This document shows, one piece after another, positions 12,501 through 24,500 of a stretch of 64,000 nucleotides of DNA. The stretch's first letter is position 1; each line of letters begins with the position of its first letter. The notes under the pieces were generated by a model. It ran no database searches. It saw only the letters and a list, made by a program, of their open reading frames with translations, and had not been told where the DNA came from. The position numbers and the translations under genes are program-made. The stretch lies in NCBI GenBank assembly GCA_002633025.1, contig NMRB01000518.1, forward strand, positions 233,439 to 297,438, written 5' to 3'. The stretch is from Notospermus geniculatus. Taxonomy: Eukaryota; Nemertea; Pilidiophora; Heteronemertea; Lineidae.

Positions 12501-15500
12501 GAGGTTTCCGATCTGGTACCTTCTCTTGCCACTGCCAGAGATGGTATAAACCTTCTTGTTATTGTGCCACACTTCATAGCGGACAATTTCTCCTGCAAGT
12601 GAAAAAATATTTTGGTCAGTACCGGCAACCAACTCATCAGCTGGAAAAACTAACACGTCCACCTGCCACTTCAAGTAATTTTCCAGAAAGGTTGTGTATT
12701 GGGCAATCCACTAAGAGTATGGTGTAATGTCTGCAGGCCTACATGTAGGCCTGATTTTACACACACACAAGAGCACAGAAACTCATTTCGAGCATCTGCC
12801 GCATGAAAATCGCGTGAATGGAAAGCCAACCTTACCGTTTGGAAACTGTGGCAATCCCCATGTGACGATCAATTCGTACGGACTGGGTGAGACAACTGTA
12901 GGGGCGGGGACACCCTCTGGTGAATCCTCCTCTGTTGTAGCATTACTGGGATCACTAGTGGTGCATCCACCTCCTGTACATACCTGTAAAGTGGATTGGT
13001 CACTGGGATAAAGGAAGGAATACACACACATACATGTACAGCAATCGTTGTTTATGAACAAGAAGTTTGTGTGGCAAATTCTCAGCTGACACATTTGACT
13101 AACCAACTATCCTATGAAAACAAAACTCTGAGGAGAAGTAAACTTACCGACAAACTGATGTAGTATGTTGTCCCAGCCAGCAGCTTCTTCAGAACATAAT
13201 CATAGAACTCCTCACTGCTCTTGTACTTCGCCTCGCCTAGGACACTTTCATTGGTTGAAACATACAATATGTATTGCTTTAATTTCCCATTCAGTTCCAG
13301 AGGCTTCTTCCAGTCAACTTTAATTTCACGTTTCCCTTGGACACGCAAAGTCGGTGAATCTACTGACGATGGCGCTTTCTGCGCTGTGGTTAACTGTGCA
13401 GTTGGGCTGTTTGTGCAGCCGACAACCGTGCATGCTCGGATCTGGAACCGGTAGGTAGCGTAGACTCTCAAGTTTGTCACGTTTTTACTCTTGAGGGCAC
13501 CACTGTAGATTTGTTTGCCATCGATGAAGAGGAAATATCCCGTGATCTGTCCATTGGGTTTTGCAGGTTCAGTCCACGAGAGTTCAATGAAGGTTGGTTC
13601 AACTTTGACTGCAGTAGGTGCTGGCACATCTTCAGGTGCTTCTTCTTCTGTCTTGACTTCGACGCCATCTTTGCTCTCCGTGCAGCCACCGCTTGTGCAA
13701 GCTTCCAGTTTAACAGTGTATTTGGTATATGGCACAGCAGATGTGATGTTACCTGAAGGGAACAAATGACAAGAGCATGTACACATAAATGCATTGAAGG
13801 GCGATTGTTTCTGCACTGAAACTAGGAATATGAGATGTGAGCTTCCCATTTCAGTAAAAAACAAAGATAGATGTATGTGTCTGTGTACCAGTAAATGGTA
13901 GGAAAGTAGATCTCATTCTCCAAAGACCAGAAAAAATTCCTGAGACATTCGAGTTTGTTTTGATGCGAGCCTCTGGTTCTCACCTTCATAATCTTCCGTG
14001 TCTGTCTTTGGAGTAAACGAAGCCTCAACAGGGGCCACTTCGGGCTGTTCAGTGATGTACGCCTTCAGGGTGTACTTAGTTATCATGCCTGTGTTACCCG
14101 TAGGAGACCCCCATGTCACTTGAATGATGTAGCCAGTTATTGCTGTGGCTGACTTTGGTTTCACAATGCCAGTCGGTGCTGAAATAGACAATACCAGTGT
14201 GTATTAATCAATGATGGTAGGCTGCCTTTAAATCAACACCCTAAACAGATTTAGTCAATTTTTAGCTTTGCTCCAGGTAGACTGAAGACTATTAAATGAA
14301 CATTTGAAGAAGATTTCAAATTTGGCACACAAAAAGGCAGTACCAATAGACCATTCTAAAATTGACGTAAATCTCAACCACAACCTCGATCTGAAGCTGA
14401 ATGACGTAATGCAGACAACCCCACGACAGTGACATCGAAGACGTTGTGTCAGACTCGACCATTGCTGAATCATGGATGGCGTCATGTCAGCCAGTTTCAG
14501 GTCAAGGTTCTGCTTGCGATTTCGGCGGAAGTGCGCAGATCTGCGAATTCAAGAATAGTCTATAGTAAGGTAGCTTGAGTGGGGTTCGTCAACTACAGCC
14601 ATATCCGGAATTTTGAGAGTGGGGCCTACTGCACCCCACAGAATACAGAGTTGACTTACGTCCTTCCTTTGTCCGTCCGCTGACCCAGTTACTGGCAGTG
14701 CTACCCTGATTATTGGATGCCACCACTCTGTAAATGTAGTCCGAGAACACACCAAGCCCAGTATCATACATGACATTTGATGTTGTGTTGGCTATCTGAA
14801 CTGTACTTTTGGCTTGGCAAGGTGATGAACTGGTGACATTAGGCGGGCAGCCATCCAGGTGGACGTTCAATATGCTGACATATTGCTTAGAGATACTGAT
14901 GGGGTTTTCACCAACGACGATGATCTTGTCCTCAATGCAGCCACCGAAACCTGAAATCAGACATACCGGGACATTGAAATAAGGTATCGGCATAGTGCAG
15001 CCAGCATAATGCCAACATGATACACTGCTGTGCTATACATGGACCAATCAGAATTGCTTGCTAGTGTGAGTGGAGGGCAATGGAATACTGATACACCGAA
15101 TGCTTACCTTCCGACACTATCACTTTTGACAGATCATTGTCCTGAATGAACTTGGCAGCCATTGAATTTTCCTCGATGCCCCCAATGTAGATGTTACCAG
15201 AACGATAGACCTTTAACGAGTCAGTTAATTCACCAACGGATACAACTTTCTCATTGTCGACCTGAAGAATAATCGCTGTGACATGAAAAGAAGAGCTCGA
15301 GTTTGTTGAAAATATTTCATGAACACATTTCATATTTTAATGACTAGGCAATACCCGTTCAGTGGGGGACTGCTAAATTCATGTGAGCGCCATTAAGGTT
15401 CTCGAAGACGACGCTAGGGCTAGACGGCTTCGGTATTGGCTGCTATTTTGTTGCTGACGTCATTTTACGATTCATTTTCCCGTAAAAGTTCATTCTAACC

Positions 15501-18500
15501 CGGTCTGCTAAACGACGATGATGCTTTTGTTATGGATCTGCAACACACACACAGATTCTCATCAAGAAACTTTTTTGGTGCATTACCCGCGATACGGCAC
15601 GTTCGATGACATTAGCATCTACGTGATTACGGGCATCCCCATTCTAAAAATAACCCGTAAAGATCTATAAATAGATCCGCGACTATGGCAGCCAGTTGTT
15701 CAGGAGCCTTCTAGCCCTAGCGGCGGCTTCGGGAACCAAAATGTGTGAGCGCTTGGGGACGTAATGACGTCATACCCGTTCGACTGGCGTAATGACGTCA
15801 TTCCGTCGCACATGACGTTGCCGACGTCACGGATGACGCGACGGCAATCTCGGTGACGTCGTGACGTCAAAAGGCCTGAACAGCATTGTTATTTTCGTTA
15901 TTATCTTAATATCTCGAAAACTATAAGTGATATCAAAATTCGGGCTTCGTAAGGACACTTCCCAGGCCCGTCTACACTTGCATACCAAGTTTGGCGGCGA
16001 TCCGTTCATTAGTCTCGGAGAAAATCGCGAACACACAAACAAACAAACAAACAAACTCTTGTCAAATTTTAGTATGATGCAGTAATAGCAAGAGATATTT
16101 TCTTGGGCTGACGGAGTGGTATAGAGGAAACATTGGTACCAGTCACCTCTGAGGTTCCGGGTTCAATCCCCAGTCTGACCAGCTCTTCATGTGATAGAGA
16201 GGGCGACTCTCTTTGATAGCACAGTTTTCTAAAGGCACTCTATAGATCCATGCTTTTAATTGGGAACAACGTTTACGAGAATTTGACCACACATACTCTT
16301 TTTAATTTGTTACAGTCGCCAGGTCCCTGGTTGCTCCTACCATTTAAACATACCAGTGGATAGCTTAGAACATTGGGATCATGATGGTCATAAAAACTTG
16401 GAATCTATAACTGCTCAACGGAATACTTGCTATGGAAATCTAAAAGTTTGACTTGAAAAGTTTACAAAACCCACGTGGGACGTCAATGACGTCGTCGATG
16501 TACAGGAGAAAGCATGGGTGTCGGCCTCGCCAACACTGATGTGACGCTGCACCTTGACTGGGTTCAACCTGATGACGTTGTTCCCAATCAACTGCAACAA
16601 TCTATAGTTTCCTCATGCTGTACATCAGTATATTAATCTTGCCCAATGTTATCTTTGGAGAAATAATGCTGTATTCAGCATATCTCTCAATTCAATAGTT
16701 TCATATCTTCTCTCAACCAACCTGAATTGACAATTTCTGCTGCTGTTTATCCAGTTTAATTGTCTTCCATGTACCATCACAGATCGTCACAATATTACTG
16801 GGATATACTACTGTTCTCTTGAGGCTGGGCGTGTGGACCCCGTATTCTATACTCCCATCCTTCAGCTGTGCATATGTGTAGTGTCCAGCAGCACCGTGTG
16901 CGAAAAGCAGTAAACCGGTTTTGAATTCTGTTCGGATGGTCATCTTGATAGCGTAGTTCTCTTCTGATGGAATCACGGTGGACTTGAAGGCAGCATAACC
17001 TGTGGGGATATTATAAGGCTGTTGTTTAGGATTTGTGGTTTTGAAAGAAAGAGATAACAATGCAAAACGATCAGAAAATTTAAAGTTCCAATATTTACAA
17101 CACACATTTTTTTACTGCCAACAGCCTTTGCTTCCAGCTATGTCGATGCTTTTCTGTTGTCTCCAATAGGAGCTGTCAGTGAGTTGACCAATAGGTGTCA
17201 CTACGGCCCAATTCAATGCATATACGGTAGCGGACCCATTCATTCCTGATTGAGCACTAATCACGAGAAGTTTCTTTTCTATTGATCCACTAGAACCGTG
17301 CTGCCATCGTTTGGCAATAGGCGCGGCTGACTGCTCCTATTAATCAGGCAGGTCTATGAACAGCACTTCTCTTACCTTTTCCTAAGAAATGATCCCCTTT
17401 TGGAAGGTCTACTGGACATCCCTCCCAGCTAGGCAGGACCTTCTCATTCACCTCTGCTGTCTCAAAATCCAGCTCCTTCCAGGTGTCAGAAGGACTGACT
17501 CGCTGCAGAAACTTGATGTCCCTAAGACAGCCTTGGAAGGGTGTGTTCAACACCTATAATGAAGATGAATTTTTAATATGACAAGTCAATTTTCATTCTA
17601 TCGCATTTTCGCAACCACTCTCACTGGATGGATTTGAGTGCCCTTTGGTTCAATAGAGTTTGTACAGAACTGGTTATATAATATGGAGGCACTGACTGCG
17701 CTGCCTGGCATTGATATCTCTCATATGTGACCCTCCAAAGCAAAACCAGTCGCACATCGCTCAGAAGGTGAGCCACAACGAACTAAGATGACACCAGAAG
17801 AGAATGGAAGAAATAGATTATTTCAGATTTCATAACAGGCAGACAATATTGAAAGTGACAAACATTTTGGTCTCAATCCGCCAAGCTAAGAGCGACATGC
17901 GACTGGTTTTGCTGCGGAGGGTCACATATAGTCCACTGTATAATGAAAGAAACTACGGCGAATTAACTTTACCTGCAGCCTTGTATCACTCTCCGTTTGC
18001 TTAATTTCAAATCCACTTGGTAGGCCACCCAAATAGATGCCAGTACTGATACCAATCATGCTTCCCTTGGCACAGGTGCTCTTTTTCGTCCCTGAAGAAA
18101 GGGGGTGAATATTACTGGGTACTTCAAATGTCAGTGAAAAATTGATTATACAAGGTTTTGAGCAATAAATGAGACAGTTTGACTTTACTATACAAGGTCC
18201 CAATCAATACATGTAATTGAGACAATTTGACTTTACTATACAAGGTTCCGATCAGTAATTGAGACAATTTGACTTTACTATACAAGGTCCCGATCAATAA
18301 TTGAGACAATTTTACTTTACTACACAAGGTTCTGATCAGTGATTGAGACAATCTGGCCCGTATTCAATAAGGGCGTTTAGCTAAATCAGCATACAAATTC
18401 TGCATTACACAGGTTATAGGCCTAGAAACTATTGTTCTACGTTCTGTAAGCTGCCTGATCCCTGGCATTTTACCCACACGATGATTACACGCGTCTAACA

Positions 18501-21500
18501 TTCCTGCGTCTTAGTGTGGGAGGACAATAGAAAGTGTTGGAAAAATTCTAGACAAGCCTTCCTGATCGTTCAACATTTCCTTCATGCTCTTTGACTTAGA
18601 CGCAGGATAGTTAGACGCGTGTGATTATCCTGCGGGTAAACACCTCTGGTGAACCACCGTACAGACATCAGACAATAGTTTTCTAGGCCTTTAACCTGTG
18701 TAATGCAGAATTTGTACGCTGATTAGGCTAAAACACCCTCAAACGTGCGATGATCACCCTTATTGAATACGGGCCTCTGACTTTACTATACAAGGTCTCG
18801 ATCAATAATTGAGACAATTTTACTTAAACTATACAAGATTCCGATCAATAGTTGAGTATTCATGATAGAAGGTCCTGATTGATAAAACAACCGCTTAAAT
18901 TGAAAGTGTGAGATAATGCTTAATTCAAAAGACACTGATCTTACCACAACCACTGATATGGTGAAGGTGAAAAAACAACATAGAAACACACTAAAATATG
19001 AAAATTGCTTTCTAAGTTGGCTTAAAAGGATGATGGAAATATTCACGCTGTTTGGCTTACCTGTACTGAGGCACTGGCACTGAAAATATCCCCTAATATT
19101 TCCTAACAGACCTCGTCTGCGATTCATGATACATCTTGAATGTGCAAGTAAGCTAATCTCAAGAATACATGTATAATATATTCTTGCTATGTGACAAAAG
19201 TGTGTGATTCATTAATGCTCCTTGGTCAATTACTTGATTTGTACAGTACGTTGCACAATTGACCTCCCTTTATTCGTGTACCTTCCGCGAACGTGACTCG
19301 GAAGGTATGCTTCAGTTTACTGCGTATGGTACGGGTGCGTCATGCGCCTCTTTTGTGAATGACGTTACGTCTTCACTGCGTGCCTTCCATGACGGTGCGC
19401 AACGTCCGCGGAAGATACGAAGACAGTGTGCGCATGACGCTGCATGTGGTACGCGGATGGTTCGCAGTGCGGAAGGGAGGTAAATGGTGCAACGTAATGT
19501 AAGTGCCCTCTATTCTCTAATTTCTTCCATTACCTCGATACCACCCGTCGCTTTTAACCAAAACATACGTTCCTTGACGTCGCACTTCAAATCTATGCCA
19601 CTTATCATCAGCATAGTGTGCGCCCTCGTCGTCCGTGACTTGTGCAAATGTAAGGCATCCTAGGAGGCATGGAGTTTAGGGAAACAGACAGCTTTAGTGT
19701 GGACCATTCTCAAAATTGCAGACCTGCGCACTTCCGCCGAAATCTCAACCAGAACCTCGATCTGAAACCGACTGACATGACGCCATCCATGATTCAGCAA
19801 TGGTCGCGTCTGACGCAACCTCTTCAATGTCACTGTCGTGGGGTTGTCTGTGTTACGTCATTCAGTTTCAGACTGAGGTTGCAGTTGAGATTTCGACAGA
19901 AGTGCGCAGATCTTTGTCGTTTACGTCAATTTGAGAATGGTCTAGGGAGGATTTCTAATATGATACAGTTGTAATAGCCAGCAATCTTGATATTGAGGAC
20001 ACAGTATCCAGAAACCTCCTACATACGGTGACATGATATGCTACTTCTTGATAAACACTGATCAATCACTGATTGTTATCAAAACATCTTCAAGAATCCT
20101 TGACAACAACATTTGCAAACATTGGTTTGACGTACATGTAGCTCATTTGTAATTGGTTACAACATCCCCGATGGCATTGGGCCGCAAGACATCTCACTGA
20201 ACTCTCCATTTGGCTCTGCTAATGCCTTTGCAATGGTGCTTTGTTACATATCCTTTGNTTTTGTAACACTTGACCTTTAAATTAAATCTACCGGTCAAGT
20301 AGGACGTGAAGGCAGAATGCATAACAGCTAGTCCTTACGTCATTCAAATGAGTGACAGGGACATATGGGTCAGGAATAAATAAATCTTGGAAAACCCTGA
20401 CATGGTTGAAGGCCTATTACATAATGCTTGTTGTCACATTTCCTGCGACTGTTCGAGCACTGCGACAGTTGCGAATAGACAACAACTCTAATATGATACA
20501 GTTGTAATAGCCAGCAATCTTGATATTGAGGACACAGTATCCAGAAACCTCCTACATACGGTGACATGATACATGCTACTTCTTGATAAACACTGATCAA
20601 TCACTGATTGTTATCAAAACATCTTCAAGAATCCTTGACAACAACATTTGCAAACATTGGTTTGACGTACATGTAGCTCATTTGTAATTGGTTACAACAT
20701 CCCCGATGGCATTGGGCCGCAAGACATCTCACTGAACTCTCCATTTGGCTCTGCTAATGCCTTTGCAATGGTGCTTTGTTACATATCCTTTGAAGTCTCA
20801 TTGTGATCTTGATCATTATAGTGGAGGCGTTTGACATAACATGGACTTGGAGCAAATGGAGTTGTTGCTAAAACCTAGCTTCCACTAGGGCGCGGACAAG
20901 ACGCGGAATGCAAATTTAGTGAACCTGCATTCATTCGGCAACCTCTCCGTATATTCTTGAAAGGTTCCGTTCACTGTCTTTATCATTCCGGAACAGTTCG
21001 CAGCATTTCTGCACATTCGGGAAAGGGTAAAACGACCAATAGGACTTGATGCGGAAGCAATGCCGAAATGACACATTTGCTTCCCGAACCCTTCCTAATG
21101 TTGTCGGCGCTCTAGTGGACGCCACCCATTACAGAAGATTTTAGATACTGGTTCCTCACGCAATTCAATACATGTAAAAATGGCAAAAGAGCAAGATAGA
21201 AAATGCAAAACGTGCAAAAAAATTGGGAAAATTGGAAACAGGTGGGGAATCAACAGGTGTGATTTGACACAATATAGATATTTTATTAGTAAATTGCAGA
21301 TCTCAATCTCTACAATGTGTAAGGATGAAACAGGTATCATTGGGGAAGAAAGATGAGTATGACATGCAAGGCATCCAGACAACACTTAGACCATCACTGG
21401 CCTACCTCTGTATTTCCCATCAATGGTTACTTTTACGTACGTTCCTGTACGCACTACCTTCAAATTGTGCCACATGCCATTGTCATATGGCAGGCCTTCA

Positions 21501-24500
21501 TCATTGGTAGTTTGTACAAATGTCGCACACCCTGCATGTTGGCAAAATCAGTTCATTCGGTTAGTCAGATGGAGAGTTGAAGCGTTAGAACGGTGGCGGA
21601 GGTGAGCAAGTCTGGGAGACAGATATAGCACTATCACACCAAAGCTGAATCATGAAATCCCGTATAACTCAAATATCTTGCTGCATATTTTCAAGCTTAA
21701 AACAGAGATTATGGACCATGCTTTGAACCACAAATATTCCATGATTAGCTGATCTTTTACAAACCACAAATCACATCTCTGCTTCCAAACTTGCTCTTCA
21801 TCCGCCACCTACATGCCATTCAAACCACACACAAAACCAACACCACGCCAGCAAAACTGTAGCAGGACTAGGACTATTTACAACATTGTACAGGAACAGA
21901 GGTTGGCATTGAGAGGGTGGCGGCACGTTCAGAACCTAAGAAACATGTCTGACCTGAGTGTCAAGAGATTTAACGCCCCAGTGCAGGGCAATATCAACGA
22001 CATGTGCCAATAACCACTTTCAGTATCAGCCCTTGTTCTCATACAATCTGCAGACCACATGCTTCAAGGTCATGACCTCTAACCTCTGTACTTGTCGTCC
22101 ACGACAACTTCTCCAGATTTTTCATTGCGCCTTGCAATGAAGTGATGCCACTCATTATCATTGTAAGTACGATTACCGTCTTCACTTGGATCTGGTTCGA
22201 CTGCAGTGGCACAACCTGTACATCAAGTGCAGAACAAAAGAATGGTGAAGCCAACAAAAAGAAAACAGAAATACAGTACGTGTACATGTAATTCTAAACA
22301 ACTCCTTCAGAACTTAGAATATCCATAATATTAGAAAAGTTTGGAAAATGAATGCAGTATGGTAATGAAGAAATTCATCTGATTTATCCAACAGAATGAA
22401 AGTAAATGGTAGGCCCTATAACTTCAAAATGGTAACCATCACTTCAAATGTTCATGTTGTGAAAAGAATGACAGATCAGAAACGTAATAGCTACATATCA
22501 AAAGTGACGAACAAAAATAACAATCAGTTTTATTGTATTATGTAACATTTACATTTTATGGTATCAGAAGCTAAAATTGTCGTGGTTTTACGCAATAACA
22601 TAAAAATGAACGGAAAATTTTGCTGCTAAATTCATTGCCCTACCTTGGGGGTTGAATATGAAGAATGGTCGACCTCCCCTGATCTGGACAGCAATCATTT
22701 CTTCCTGCCGGCCTTCCGATGCACTGAACAAGATCAGACCGTCCCGCTGTCGTGTTTTGAACCAGAGATCAATCCCAGTGAATCCGACATCGTATGGGAT
22801 CGTTTTTGGTGGGAATTTGTAGAATCCAGCACCAGTGAATCTCGTCCCCGTGATGACTCTCGGCGGTGGGGAGTTCAACGACACCGTGGTTCTCTCGACG
22901 AGATAGTCTGGCAGCGGACCATTTGGTTTCATGGGTGGCTTCCATTTAATCTCCATAACAGTGGAGTTGAAACCTTTGACTGTCGGCGGCAACATACCAG
23001 AGGGCGCTGAAATCAGATGAAGATATTCATAAAGGCAAGAAATTGGGCTTTATTCAAAGACTTCACATCACTTTGCATCATTTTTGTTCACAAAACGGAA
23101 AGTTTGTGCTAAAACTAATTTTTGAAAAATTGAACAAACTATAGCCTACCTGCAGCTAGTGTCTTCCCAGTGGCATCCGAACTGTTCACACATCCTTCAC
23201 TGTTGCATGCTTCTATTTTGAATTTGTGTTCAGTGTATGGTTGAAAGGTATTTACAACATAGAATGTCTCGTTCCCCATGGCATCGTAGATGTTCTAAGA
23301 TAGGTGAAATATTCCAAGAAATTCAGTCAAAAAACAATAAATATGTTGATCTGGTTCAGAGCACAAAAATTTCAGCTGTTCTACTTGTGTGAGGCTGGAA
23401 ATGTTGAGTCAAGTCCTCTGAACCATGTGTCTCGGCCAGGACAACCAAATAGTAACAACTAGAAGGTATTGCAGGCGCGGATCCAAGGGAGGGCGCATAA
23501 ATCTGTAAAATTGACCATGAAATTCTGAAATTTTGAGCAAATTATTGAAATTCACCGCAGATTTCAATGTTTCTAGCACAGTGCGCCCCCTCTTTTCCGA
23601 AATCGTGGATCTGGCCCTGTATTGTAAGCTTGAGGAGCCTACATATCTTCAAAAGACCTCAGTATAAGGCCTGATCAAGCCTGACACACAAAATTAACAG
23701 ACAAGAGGAACATTTGTTCAGTTGTTAAAAGAGCAAAGAAAAGACAATATAACCAAACAATTTGCTTGAAAACTTACCACTTCAATGATTGGTATAAAAG
23801 GGAAGAGAGTCCTATTGGTAGCCTTGTATTGCCACACCTTATACTGCGTAATATCGCCACGAGCCACAGTAGGGGATGGTGCAGTCCACGTGACGTTCAA
23901 TTTTGAGCTGCTGACGGCAAGAATCACCGGTGTGGGCATCGAGAGTGGAACTGAAAGGAACGATAGCACAATCACATGAAACATATTTCGATAAGAAAAG
24001 TAAAGTCGTCTCCGAATTTTGACCCCAACCGGGGTCTTCCTCCGGCACTTTCTAGTCGAGATCCCGGAAATGTTTCACTTACTTCTGTGATCTGTACTAG
24101 AAATGGCCTGGAACGCTTTGGGGATCTCTACTAGAATGTGCCTGAGGAAGACCCCGGTTTGGGGTCGAAAATCTGCAAAATTCTGAGATGACTTTACTTT
24201 TCTTATTATTTTGTGTATCGTTTGTGCTCCATGTTGGATAACAAAACATATTCCGAGATGTTGTGTTCAGAATATCAATTGTTTTGCACATAATCCAGTT
24301 CTCACCTGCTTCTTTTGTTGTCCCTCTGGCCCAGATGCTGACCGTCTGACCCACTTCATTCTTGGAAGTCACCTGGAACTCGTATGTTGTAAACGGCCTC
24401 AGGTTACCAACGCTGAAGTTGGTTGCAGGAGGTGCTAGGGCGTTATCCCCAGGAGGGTTTGTAATGCGTGGATTGTACTGGCCTGTGGGGTTGAAGATTC

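Larger units (their letters stand above)
15262..16721. other. Usherin intron 23 contents
   Basis: Holds a terminal-inverted-repeat element (15397-15737), a cluster of TGACGTCA-type palindromes (15757-15870), an ACAA-tailed repeat (15890-16060) and a tRNA-derived SINE (16105-16255). Nothing coding seen. Confidence 0.65.
18092..19533. other. Usherin intron between LamG-1 exons 20c and 21
   Basis: Contains the interrupted tandem repeat 18124-18850 with an inserted MITE and the 5' part of a MITE at 19242-19501. No convincing exon; a possible 42-base in-frame microexon at 19061-19102 is discussed under rejected items. Confidence 0.6.
19660..21405. other. Usherin intron between alternative exons 20c and 20b
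   Basis: Holds a family A MITE, a 304-base direct duplication next to an N (19954-20257 and 20486-20791), and a family D MITE (20881-21119). No exon seen. Confidence 0.65.

Noticed and set aside
16105-16255. tRNA gene on the plus strand
   Set aside because: Good A and B boxes, but the related copy at 7525 shares a non-tRNA downstream body, so a tRNA-derived SINE.
19061-19102. Possible 42-base in-frame microexon (phase 1-1, GNIRGYFQCQCLSTG) between exons 20c and 21
   Set aside because: The donor GTAAGC is good but the acceptor lacks a pyrimidine tract, and the LamG fold needs no residues here. Kept only as a thing to look for in cDNA.
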